Assembly: GCA_963714875.1 (NCBI GenBank)
Contig: CAVQQI010000001.1
Coordinates: forward strand, 85,674 to 149,673
Length of the DNA stretch: 64,000 bases
Source of the DNA: JBAOHV01 sp963714875
GTDB lineage: Bacteria > Actinomycetota > Acidimicrobiia > Acidimicrobiales > Microtrichaceae
Direction of reading: 5' to 3'
Shown here: one piece after another, positions 37,501-45,148 of the stretch
Position numbering within the stretch: position 1 is the stretch's first letter
How the letters are laid out: each line of letters opens with the position of its first letter
Translations under genes and position numbers: made by a program
The notes under the pieces: model-generated
The model's database searches: none
Told to the model about the DNA's origin: nothing
What the model saw: only the letters and a program-made list of their open reading frames with translations

Positions 37501-37786
37501 CGCCGGAACGATCGGGTTCGCCGCCCGTCGCCACCGCGACCGGGACCTCTGGGCGTGCAGCCACACCGATGAGCTCGATCGGCTCACCGCAGCGGAGCCG
37601 CCGGCGACCTACCTGTACCTCGACGTCGCGCAGCGCGGACTCGGAACCGCCTCGTGCGGCCCCGATGCGCTCGAGCAGTACCGGTCGAGTGCGGGCACTC
37701 ACACGCTGTCGGTCTGGTTCCGCTCGTACCTGCCGGGCACCGACGACCCCGCGTCGCTCGCCCGCGACATCCGTTCGCAGCGTTGA
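34522..37786 (+). pseudogene. lacZ: Beta-galactosidase (GH2, LacZ type), one frameshift near the N-terminus
   Basis: About 1087 codons, full LacZ length. The first part (PWWRSLDGDWDVRFFDRL, then FVQPHYTNVIM) is in one frame and the rest starts NPVGVHRRLVEVP in another. Removing one C near 34846-34850 gives the continuous LacZ sequence PPDVPEVNPVGVHRR. Catalytic residues are intact: the acid/base Glu in IAWSLGNESGYG, the nucleophile Glu in LILCEYSHAMGNSNG, and LIDEANVESHG. The C-terminal small-chain domain (WFGDGPHESYPDRRASARVGRW) is complete. It hydrolyses lactose or other beta-galactosides; no signal peptide was seen. galM overlaps its stop, forming a lactose/galactose unit. Either a sequence error or a recent loss. 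Confidence 0.88.
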
Positions 37787-38925
37787 GTGGGCACAGTGCC
37801 CGGACGGGGTCCTCGACACCTGGCCCGGTCCGTGTCGAACGCACTGGAGCGGACGATCGCTCGGCCGCATCGAGCAGTTCGGAGGTCATCAGCCTGATCG
37901 GGCGGCAGGCGCGTCTCGAGGTGCTGTCCTACGGGGCGCACCTGGTGGGGGTGTGGTGGCCGGACCGCGATGGGGTGATGGACAACACCGTGGTGTCGCT
38001 GCGTCGACCGGACGGGACGGTGGACGCCGACGCCTACCGCGACCGGGCCCGCAACCCCTACCTGGGCGCGACCGTCGGCCGCTACGCCAACCGCATCGCT
38101 GGTGCCAGGTTCGATCTGGACGGGGTCACCCACCACCTGGTCGCCAACGAGGGTGTCAACCAGTTGCACGGAGGTCCGGAGGGGTTCGACCGCCGGGAAT
38201 GGCAGGTCTCGACGCGCAGCGACGACGTTGGTGCGCAGGTCTCCCTGAGCCTGGTGTCGGATGACGGGGACCAGGGTCATCCCGGTCGGGTCGAGGTGAC
38301 GGTGACCTACCGTCTCGATGCCGCCGGCACGCTGGGAATCGATGTGGAGGGCAACACGGACGCACCGACGGTGCTGAACGTGACCAACCATGCCTATTGG
38401 AATCTCGGGGGAACCGCGAGCGCCCGGGCAGTCGGGCATGGCACGATCCGCGACCACACGCTGGCGGTCGCTGCCGACCGGGTCGTCAGGGTCGATGATG
38501 CGCTGGTGCCCACGGGCCGACTCGATCCGGTGGCGGGCACTCCGTGGGACCTGCGTGCTCCCCGGCGTCTGGGGGAAGTCCTCGACCTTCCCGAGTTGGC
38601 GGGTCCGGGCGGCCTGGACCACTGCCTGGTGCTGGCGAGGGCCACGTCCGAACCCGGCGCGTTCGAACCGGGCGCGTCCGAACCCAGCGCGGTGTTGGTG
38701 GACCCTGGCAGTGGCCGTCGTCTGCGGCTGCACACCGACCAGCCGGGTCTGCAGGTGTACACCACGAACCACGGCGCCGGCCCGTCGCCGCGGCACGGGG
38801 CGGTGTGCCTGGAGAGCCAGCACCTGCCCGACTCGCCGAACCAGCCCGGATTCCCTTCTGCCGAGCTGCGTCCCGGGCAGGTCTACCGACACCGCCAGGT
38901 GCTGGTGCTCGACACCGTCGGGTGA
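37783..38925 (+). CDS. galM: Aldose 1-epimerase (galactose mutarotase)
   Basis: About 380 residues from a TTG at 37783 that overlaps the lacZ stop as TTGA; no better in-frame start follows before the domain, and the upstream ATG at 37654 lies inside lacZ. GRYANRIAGARFDLDG, NQLHGGPEGFDRREW, TNHAYWNLGG (catalytic His) and CLESQHLPDSPNQPGFP (catalytic Glu) are full GalM motifs. It interconverts alpha and beta anomers of galactose released by LacZ. A tandem 15-bp repeat at 38647-38691 adds SEPGAFEPGASEPSA to a surface loop. Confidence 0.9.
   Translation: MSGHSARTGSSTPGPVRVERTGADDRSAASSSSEVISLIGRQARLEVLSYGAHLVGVWWPDRDGVMDNTVVSLRRPDGTVDADAYRDRARNPYLGATVGRYANRIAGARFDLDGVTHHLVANEGVNQLHGGPEGFDRREWQVSTRSDDVGAQVSLSLVSDDGDQGHPGRVEVTVTYRLDAAGTLGIDVEGNTDAPTVLNVTNHAYWNLGGTASARAVGHGTIRDHTLAVAADRVVRVDDALVPTGRLDPVAGTPWDLRAPRRLGEVLDLPELAGPGGLDHCLVLARATSEPGAFEPGASEPSAVLVDPGSGRRLRLHTDQPGLQVYTTNHGAGPSPRHGAVCLESQHLPDSPNQPGFPSAELRPGQVYRHRQVLVLDTVG
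38647..38691 (+). repeat. Three tandem 15-bp units inside galM
   Basis: TCCGAACCCGGCGCG, TTCGAACCGGGCGCG and TCCGAACCCAGCGCG lie head to tail and encode SEPGA, FEPGA and SEPSA in frame. The insert lies between LARAT and VLVDPGSG and looks like an expanded loop. Confidence 0.85.
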
Positions 38926-39002
38926 CGGGGTCGCGGCATCGCCGATCGAGACGCGGGCCCGGCCGGCGAGCTCACGTCGGTCCGGGGGCACCACCCATGA
39001 CC

Positions 39003-40304
39003 TCAGCCCAGCCGAGCGGCTGCCTCGGTCAGTTCGTCGCGGAAGTCGGGGTGTGCCACGGCGGCGAGCGCCACGGCGCGTTCCCGCACCGTGCGCCCCT
39101 TGAGCTCGGCCGCGCCGTGCTCGGTGATGACCACGTCGACGTGGTGACGCGGGGTGGTCACCAACAGGCCGTTGCCCAACTCGGGTCGGATGCGCGACAC
39201 CAACTCGCCGTCGACGGTCGAGGTGGACCGCAGGCACAACAGCGAGTGGTCGTCGCTCTGGAGTCCGGCGCCGGCCAGGAAGTCCTCGTGTCCACCGGTG
39301 CCGGAGTGCTGGAGCCCGCCGATCGTGTCCGCGGCGACCTGCCCGTAGAGGTCGACCGCCGTCGCTCCGTTGATCGAGATGAAGTCACGGTTCTCGGCGA
39401 TGATGTCGGCGGAGTTCACCACGTCGACCGGCAGGAACCGCACCAGGTCGTTCTCGTGCAACCACCGGTAGAGCTCGGGCGTTCCTGCGGCGAACGTGGT
39501 CACCGAGTAGCCCTCGAACTCGCCCTTGTTGGTGTTGGACACCTTGCCGGCCTGGTAGAGCCGCATCAGCCCGGTGGTGAACATCTCGGAGTGCACGCCG
39601 TAGCCGGAGCCGTCGCCCTCGGCGAGCAGGGTCGCGATCAGCGACGGGATGGCGCCGATGCCGGTCTGCAGGGTCGCCCCGTCGGTGATGTGACGCTGCG
39701 CCTCCTCGGCGATCGCACGGTCGATCTCGTCGGGAACGGCGTCGGCCAGGTCGACCGGCGCGGAGTCGGTCTCGACGATGATGTCGATCTCATCGAGGTG
39801 CAGGCGATGTGGATGCTCTGGCATGAGCCCGAAGGTGCGAGGGAAGTTCGGCGAGTGCTCGACGATCAGCAGCCGGTCCGGATCTGCGCCCGCCCGGTGC
39901 AACTCGTCGACCGTGGCGCCCGCGTGCAGTGACAGCGAGCAGTAGCCCTCTGCGTCGGGTGCGGCGACCGCGGTGGCCATCACGCGGGGAGCGAGCTGTT
40001 CGACGATGGGACCGAAGCGACGGAAGTCGGCCGGCACGTACTGGACATCTGCGCCGCTGTCGCGCAGGAACCGCTCGGCCGGCCCGAAGAACCCGCTGCG
40101 GTAATGCACCCCCGGCTTCATGAACACCGCGTACAGATCGGTCAGGAGTGCGCCGAACAGCTGGAGGTCGACCCAGTCGTCACGGTCGCCCAGCGCGTGC
40201 AGGAACCCGCCGGGGTGCGCTGGACCCAGTCCGACGGCGACGCTGTCGGTGGTGTTGATGGCGGCGACCGCCTCGGCTGCTGTGTCGACCCGTCGAGCGG
40301 TCAT
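39003..40304 (-). CDS. Acetyl-CoA hydrolase/transferase (4-hydroxybutyrate CoA-transferase-like)
   Basis: 433 residues of the class I CoA-transferase fold in the Cat1/4-hydroxybutyrate transferase group: GLGPAHPGGFLHALGDR near the start, LQTGIGAIPSLIATLLAEG, NKGEFEGYSVTTFAAG, and RHHVDVVITEHGAAELKGRTVRERA near the end. It moves CoA between acetate or a short hydroxyacid and an acyl-CoA. I could not fix the catalytic Glu with certainty. The ATG has CAGGAGAAC upstream. It is divergent from the acyl-CoA synthetase gene across 144 bases, and both handle CoA esters. Confidence 0.9.
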   Translation of the reverse strand: MTARRVDTAAEAVAAINTTDSVAVGLGPAHPGGFLHALGDRDDWVDLQLFGALLTDLYAVFMKPGVHYRSGFFGPAERFLRDSGADVQYVPADFRRFGPIVEQLAPRVMATAVAAPDAEGYCSLSLHAGATVDELHRAGADPDRLLIVEHSPNFPRTFGLMPEHPHRLHLDEIDIIVETDSAPVDLADAVPDEIDRAIAEEAQRHITDGATLQTGIGAIPSLIATLLAEGDGSGYGVHSEMFTTGLMRLYQAGKVSNTNKGEFEGYSVTTFAAGTPELYRWLHENDLVRFLPVDVVNSADIIAENRDFISINGATAVDLYGQVAADTIGGLQHSGTGGHEDFLAGAGLQSDDHSLLCLRSTSTVDGELVSRIRPELGNGLLVTTPRHHVDVVITEHGAAELKGRTVRERAVALAAVAHPDFRDELTEAAARLG

Positions 40305-40448
40305 GGATGATGTTCTCCTGTCGTGTGCGCTGACTCCCGCAGGACCGTATCTTCGGCACGGACCGCAGGTCGGTGGAAGTGGCTTTGGACCCGAACAAGG
40401 GGCGCCCGACGCCGCACATCACCGGACGCAGCAGTACCGAGGGGAACC

Positions 40449-42119
40449 ATGCCGAGCACCGACGACGACCGCGAGTCCGCCTCGATGAGCCTGGCGGACG
40501 TCTGGGAGACGGTGGCCGTCACGGTTCCCGACGCCGCGGCGCTGGTGCACGGCGACCTGGTGCGCACGTGGGCGGAGTTCGAGGACCGTGCGGCTCGACT
40601 CGCTGCGCACCTGGACGCGGCCGGCGTCGGTCACGACGCCAAGCTGGCCTGCTACCTCTACAACGGCCCCGAGTACCTCGAGTCGACCTTCGCTGCGTTC
40701 AAGGTGCGAGCGGCGCCGATCAACGTGAACTACCGCTACCTCGAAGCCGAGCTCGAGTACCTGCTGGACAACGCGGACGCACAGGTCGTGGTCTTCGACG
40801 TCGAGTTCGCCGAGCGCCTGGACCACATCCGTGCGGCGTTGCCGAAGGTCGCACTGTGGATCTGCGTGGGAGCAACGGACGATCAGCCCGAGCCTGAGTG
40901 GGCCGTGGGCTACGAGGAGGCCATCGCCGCAGCGCGGCCGATGCCCGCGATCGAGCGCTCCGGGGAGGACCTGTGGTTCCTCTACACCGGCGGCACGACC
41001 GGCATGCCCAAGGGGGTGATGTGGCCACACCGCAACCTGTTGGCGACCGCTGCAGCGACGTTCTCGGTCGTGAAGCGCCCGGTGCCGTCGACCCCTGACC
41101 AGGTGGCCGCCGCGGTGCAGGACTTCCACGACCAGGGGCGCAGCGTCCGCCTGCTGCCCGCGGCGCCGCTCATGCACGGCACCTCGGCCATCACTGCGGT
41201 GGCGGTGCTGAGCGCGGGCGGCACCGTGGTGACGCTCACGCAGCGGTCGTTCGACGCCGACGAGTTGTGCGCCACCGTGCAGCGCCGTGCGATCACCCAG
41301 CTGACGATCGTGGGTGACGCGTTCGCCAAACCGATCGTGTCGGCGCTGCGTCGGGCGCGTGACGCCGGTCGGCCCTACGACCTCTCCTCGTTGAAGGTCG
41401 TCGTGTCCTCCGGCGTCATGTGGTCCGCGGCTGCGAAGGACGAGTTGCTCGAGTTCTGCTCGGCGACGCTGGTCGACTCGTTGGGATCCTCCGAGGGCGT
41501 GGGCTTCGCGAGCTCGGTGGCGCGACGCGGCGCGACCGAGCCCACCGCATCGTTCTCCCTCGGCGAACACGCCCAGGTGTTCACCGAGGCCGGTGACCCC
41601 GTGGTCCCCGGTTCCGGGGAGCGTGGGCTGCTGGCCGTCGGTGGTCCGATCCCCATCGGCTACTACAAGGACCCCGACAAGAGCTCCGAGACCTTCCGTT
41701 CCTTCGGGGGTCGCACCTGGTCGGTCCCGGGCGACTGGGCCACCGTCGAGGAGGACCGCACGATCACGCTGCTCGGTCGCGGGTCGGTGTGCATCAACAC
41801 CGCCGGCGAGAAGGTCTACCCCGAGGAGGTGGAGGAGGCCCTGAAGCTGCACGCCGCCGTGCACGACGCCAACGTGGTGGGGCTGCCCGATGAGCGCTGG
41901 GGCCAGTCGGTCACCGCCGTGGTGTCGCTCGAGCCCGGTCTGGACCCGGTGGAACGGCCCGGACCGTCGACGCTGATCGCGCATGCGAAGCAGCACCTCG
42001 CCGGCTACAAGTGCCCGAAGCGGGTCGTGTTCGTCGAGTCGATCCAGCGCGGCCCGAACGGCAAGCCCGACTACCGGTGGGCGGTCGGGGCAGCGACCGA
42101 TGGTCGGGTCGAGGACTGA
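40449..42119 (+). CDS. Fatty/steroid-acid acyl-CoA synthetase (FadD-type)
   Basis: 556 residues, adenylate-forming superfamily. LWFLYTGGTTGMPKGVMWPHRN is the A3 phosphate-binding loop, DSLGSSEGVGFASS the A5 region, VPGDWATVEEDRTITLLGRGSVCINTAGEKVYPEEVEEAL the A7-A8 hinge, and GPNGKPDYRWA the catalytic Lys. It activates a carboxylic acid as an acyl-adenylate and then a CoA thioester. The PNGKPDY ending is common in actinobacterial FadDs used for sterol or long-chain acids; substrate is inferred. The ATG at 40449 follows GAGGGGAACC. An REP-like hairpin follows within 150 bases. Confidence 0.93.
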   Translation: MPSTDDDRESASMSLADVWETVAVTVPDAAALVHGDLVRTWAEFEDRAARLAAHLDAAGVGHDAKLACYLYNGPEYLESTFAAFKVRAAPINVNYRYLEAELEYLLDNADAQVVVFDVEFAERLDHIRAALPKVALWICVGATDDQPEPEWAVGYEEAIAAARPMPAIERSGEDLWFLYTGGTTGMPKGVMWPHRNLLATAAATFSVVKRPVPSTPDQVAAAVQDFHDQGRSVRLLPAAPLMHGTSAITAVAVLSAGGTVVTLTQRSFDADELCATVQRRAITQLTIVGDAFAKPIVSALRRARDAGRPYDLSSLKVVVSSGVMWSAAAKDELLEFCSATLVDSLGSSEGVGFASSVARRGATEPTASFSLGEHAQVFTEAGDPVVPGSGERGLLAVGGPIPIGYYKDPDKSSETFRSFGGRTWSVPGDWATVEEDRTITLLGRGSVCINTAGEKVYPEEVEEALKLHAAVHDANVVGLPDERWGQSVTAVVSLEPGLDPVERPGPSTLIAHAKQHLAGYKCPKRVVFVESIQRGPNGKPDYRWAVGAATDGRVED

Positions 42120-42496
42120 CCGCTCGACGTCACGTCCAGCCGAGTTCGGCAGCAAGGTGAGTTGAACGGAGCGGATCTCCGCAGCTCGACCGCAGCTGCG
42201 GGTGAGCGACGGGGCGTCGATGGGTGCCCCAGAACGGCACATCAGCCACACCCGTCTCTCGGCGAATTCCCGGCGTTTCGCGTTGCTCAGCAACGCGAAG
42301 GGCCGGGATTTCGACCGCCGCCACGCTTCCGCTGAATCGCCGAGCCCAGCTCTGGGTGGCAAAGGCGACTCGATGGCGTCACCGTGCCACCCACACTGGA
42401 CGAACCCCCACAGCGCACCGTCCCAATACGTCGGTTGGCGGGGCCGCATCGGCATTGGATCGACTCCGTCAACTCCGGGTGTCACCATCCACCTGC
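42120..42496. other. 377-base non-coding stretch with a strong palindrome
   Basis: No convincing gene is seen on either strand. Bases 42269-42307 form the strong hairpin listed separately, and a weaker CCCAGCTCTGGG palindrome lies near 42351. The rest shows no tRNA or riboswitch pattern. Frames across it have unnatural composition. Confidence 0.55.
42269..42307. repeat. REP-like hairpin downstream of the acyl-CoA synthetase gene
   Basis: A perfect 10-bp stem TTCGCGTTGC / GCAACGCGAA with the loop TCA is nested in an outer CCCGGC / GCCGGG stem. There is no T-tract, so it is closer to a repetitive extragenic palindrome or a mRNA-stabilising hairpin than to an intrinsic terminator. Copy number elsewhere in the genome is unknown. 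Confidence 0.6.
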
Positions 42497-42829
42497 ATGG
42501 AACGACCGTCGACTGTGTCGACCCCTTCGAGCAGCAGCAGGTCGGGCGGGCCACGACGCGCTGTGATCGCGATGTGGTCGGTGGCAGTCGTCCTCACCGC
42601 ACTGCTGTTCCTCAGTTGGGGGGCGCGGAGGGTCCTCGGAGGTCACGATGAGCTCGTCTGTGTGGTCACTGCCGAGTCACTCGCCATCTCGGGCAACTCC
42701 TACGACGGAGGAGACCACCCACTGGACCCCGCTGTGGGCGACGAGTACCTCGGCAGTTCCGGGTGCTACGAGGGGGAACTCCGCTGCGTACGGAAGGTCG
42801 AGCTGTTCGGCCGCCGCACCGACTGCTGA
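42497..42829 (+). CDS. Small single-pass membrane/secreted protein, unknown
   Basis: 110 residues from ATG 42497. A Ser-rich basic N-terminus (SSSSRSGGPRRA) precedes one hydrophobic helix (VIAMWSVAVVLTALLFLSWG), then about 55 residues outside, with Cys residues (DELVCVV, GSSGCYEGELRCVRK, RRTDC) that could form disulfides. There is no recognisable family. No clear ribosome site is present and it stands alone, so it could be spurious, but the helix plus Cys-rich domain is a coherent pattern. Confidence 0.45.
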   Translation: MERPSTVSTPSSSSRSGGPRRAVIAMWSVAVVLTALLFLSWGARRVLGGHDELVCVVTAESLAISGNSYDGGDHPLDPAVGDEYLGSSGCYEGELRCVRKVELFGRRTDC

Positions 42830-42972
42830 GGCCAGCCGGCCGACGACGCGCAGTTGGACCTGGCTCCTCTGTCGCGATCCAGACCATCACCTGTCGCTGC
42901 CGGCTCTGCGACGTTCGCGATCGTGGCGAAGCGGTGGGGAATCGCTCCAGACATCTCACCTTGCTGTCGAAC

Positions 42973-43659
42973 TCACCTCCAACCGAACACCGCTGCGAGG
43001 GCGTCGATCGCTCGCGGGTCGCCGTCCAGGGTGAGCCGACCGGCAGCGATGCCGGCGTCCATCTGCTCGGTGCCTCGGCGGAGCTCCACGAGCGTTCCCA
43101 GCGTGGCACCCACCCGGACGTCCGCCCCTGCGTCGGTGACCTCCGAGGGGTGGCTGAGCCGCAATCGCTCCAGCGCCGAGCGACGGTGCGTGCCCGAGGA
43201 GACGCGCAGCCCGATGATCGACCCGCCCAGGTCCAGACGAGCGGTCCAGCCCGCTGACGTGAGCCGGGTGGGGTCCATCAGCGACAGGACCGCCCCGCGC
43301 AGCAGACGCTCCGGCGGCGGATCGCCGTCGGGATCATCCCACCGGTCGACGCCGAACCTGGAGAGCGCGTGGATCACCGGGCCGAGGTCCCGCCCCGTGG
43401 CGGTCAGCGCATAGGTCGAGCGGCCGGCGGGAGGCGGCAGCGGTACCCGCTCGACCAAGCCCTGCTCGCAGAGCATCTTCAGACGATCGCTGAGCAGATT
43501 GGGTGCAATGCCGGGCAACCCCTGCTGCAGCTCGGTGAACCGCAGCGGGCCGAACATCAGGTCGCGCACCAGCAGCAACGTCCACCGCTCGCCGACCACG
43601 TCGAGCGCCCCGGCGACCGGGCACGGTTGGGAGTAGCTACGTCGGGTGCTGCCGGCCAC
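42973..43659 (-). CDS. HxlR-type transcriptional regulator with SCP2-like C-terminal domain
   Basis: 228 residues. The winged helix of the HxlR/YodB family spans about 1-110: YSQPCPVAGALDVVGERWTLLLVRDLMFGPLRFTELQQGLPGIAPNLLSDRLKMLCEQGLV, with the conserved Cys near residue 15 that often senses redox or electrophiles. The C-terminal ~90 residues (TRLTSAGWTARLDLGGS...GRLTLDGDPRAIDAL) resemble an SCP2/sterol-binding-like domain. GTG 43659 is the start, since AAGGGG lies six bases before it. It is divergent from two VOC genes, which it probably controls. A minus-strand -10-like TAGTAT lies at 43690-43695. Confidence 0.85.
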   Translation of the reverse strand: MAGSTRRSYSQPCPVAGALDVVGERWTLLLVRDLMFGPLRFTELQQGLPGIAPNLLSDRLKMLCEQGLVERVPLPPPAGRSTYALTATGRDLGPVIHALSRFGVDRWDDPDGDPPPERLLRGAVLSLMDPTRLTSAGWTARLDLGGSIIGLRVSSGTHRRSALERLRLSHPSEVTDAGADVRVGATLGTLVELRRGTEQMDAGIAAGRLTLDGDPRAIDALAAVFGWR

Positions 43660-43698
43660 GTGGGACCCCTTGTTCACTTGAAAAACCGATACTAACGT

Positions 43699-43722
43699 CG
43701 CGGACGGTCCGCGAGGCCTCGC
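43699..43722. promoter_or_regulatory. Overlapping palindromes between the HxlR regulator and VOC genes
   Basis: CGCGGAC-G-GTCCGCG (43699-43713) overlaps the 12-bp perfect palindrome GCGAGGCCTCGC (43711-43722). The site lies about 45 bases upstream of the VOC start and about 40 upstream of the regulator start, so it is a plausible HxlR operator. HxlR sites are usually AT-rich, which lowers confidence. Confidence 0.4.
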
Positions 43723-43765
43723 GCTCACCCGGGGTGCGGATCGCAGCGAGACCAGGGGGGACACG

Positions 43766-44554
43766 ATGGCCACGATGACCGAGTACCTCGACGGGGTGCC
43801 CAGCTGGGTCGATCTGATGACGCCGGATCCTGCGGCGTCCAAGGCGTTCTACGCAGCGCTGTTCGGCTGGGACTACGACGACCAACCGACCGATCGGCCC
43901 GACACCGACTACACCATGGCCACGAAGGGCGGACGCTCGGCGGCCGGCATGATGCAGCTGTCCCCGGAGATGGCCGCCGGCGGGATGCCCCCTGTGTGGA
44001 CGACCTACGTCACGGTGTCGGACATCGATGCCACCACCGGTCTCGTGGAGGCTGCCGGGGGCACGCTGCTGCAGCCGCCGATGGACGTGATGGAGGCCGG
44101 CCGCATGGCAGTGCTCGCCGATCCGGCCGGAGCGGTGATCTGCGCCTGGCAGGCCAAGGAGCACATCGGGTGTGAGGTCGTGAACGAACACGGCGCGCTG
44201 ACCTGGAACGAACTGGTGACCCCGGAGCCCGCAGCGGTCGCCGATTTCTACGCCCAGGTCTTCGGCTGGGCCGCCGAGACCGTCCCGATGCCGGGTGGTG
44301 AGTACACCGTGTTCCGTGTCGACGGTGCCGATGAGAACGGCATCGCCGGAGCGATGGCGCCACCGATGCCGGGGATGCCGTCGTTCTGGTCCGTGTACTT
44401 CCACGTCGACGACGTCGCCGCGGCGGTCGACACAGCCCGTGGGCTGGGTGCACAGGTGATGATGGAGGCCACCGTCATGCCCGGCGTCGGCACGCTGGCG
44501 ACGCTGGTCGACCCACAGGGTGCGGTGGTGTCGCTCATGAGTCCGGAGGCCTGA
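43766..44554 (+). CDS. Two-domain VOC (glyoxalase/bleomycin-resistance) protein
   Basis: 262 residues, two tandem vicinal-oxygen-chelate domains: PSWVDLMTPDPAASKAFYAALFGWDY opens the first, and LTWNELVTPEPAAVADFYAQVFGWAAETV the second. Each carries the usual beta-alpha-beta-beta-beta pattern, as in the 27 kDa CFP30B-like antigens of actinobacteria. Metal ligands are only partly conserved, so the activity is not clear. AGGGGGG lies just before the ATG. The gene is divergent from the HxlR regulator and followed 1 base later by a second VOC gene. Confidence 0.88.
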   Translation: MATMTEYLDGVPSWVDLMTPDPAASKAFYAALFGWDYDDQPTDRPDTDYTMATKGGRSAAGMMQLSPEMAAGGMPPVWTTYVTVSDIDATTGLVEAAGGTLLQPPMDVMEAGRMAVLADPAGAVICAWQAKEHIGCEVVNEHGALTWNELVTPEPAAVADFYAQVFGWAAETVPMPGGEYTVFRVDGADENGIAGAMAPPMPGMPSFWSVYFHVDDVAAAVDTARGLGAQVMMEATVMPGVGTLATLVDPQGAVVSLMSPEA

Positions 44555-44555
44555 G

Positions 44556-45059
44556 GTGGCAGGCGAATCGAACCCCACACCCACCGGCGACACGTCGTCG
44601 GACCCGACCGGGGCGAGCGACGACGGAGCCGACGTGTTCGCGTCGCTGCCGGTCGTGGGCTCGGCAGCGGACGGCCTTCCGGGGTCGATCGAGCTCGGGG
44701 TGTTCTCCCTGTCGCTCGCAGTTGCCGACCTGGACGCGTCGCGCTCGTTCTACGAGGCGCTGGGATTCGAGGTCACCGGCGGCGACGCCGCCGAGAACTG
44801 GCTGATCCTCAAGAACGGCGAGACGACGCTCGGACTCTTCCACGGGATGTTCGACCGCAACATGTTGACCTTCAACCCGGGCCTCACCCCGAGGATGGAG
44901 CGTCTGGAGCGGTTCACCGACGTGCGAGAGATCGAGCGGCGGGTGCAGGCGGCGGGGCTGGCCCTGGAGACGGTCACCGAGCCGGGCACCGAGGGGGCCG
45001 CATCGATCACGCTGGTGGACCCCGACGGCAACCCGGTCCTGATCGACCAGTTCTTCTGA
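44556..45059 (+). CDS. Single-domain VOC-family protein
   Basis: 167 residues. About 45 N-terminal residues are low-complexity (Thr/Ser/Asp-rich), then one VOC domain begins FSLSLAVADLDASRSFYEALGFEV and ends ITLVDPDGNPVLIDQFF. This is the compact YaeR/lyase-like form, whose substrate is unknown. The GTG start lies one base after the stop of the two-domain VOC gene, so they share a transcript. Co-regulation by the HxlR protein is inferred. The N-terminal tail could be an annotation overextension, but no later start fits better. Confidence 0.82.
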   Translation: MAGESNPTPTGDTSSDPTGASDDGADVFASLPVVGSAADGLPGSIELGVFSLSLAVADLDASRSFYEALGFEVTGGDAAENWLILKNGETTLGLFHGMFDRNMLTFNPGLTPRMERLERFTDVREIERRVQAAGLALETVTEPGTEGAASITLVDPDGNPVLIDQFF

Positions 45060-45148
45060 CGCTCCGCCGATCGCTGCGGGGACGCCGCGCACCGGCGTAA
45101 GGTGACGTGGCCGACCCACCGGGGGGTCCGTCGGCAGGGGGATCATTC

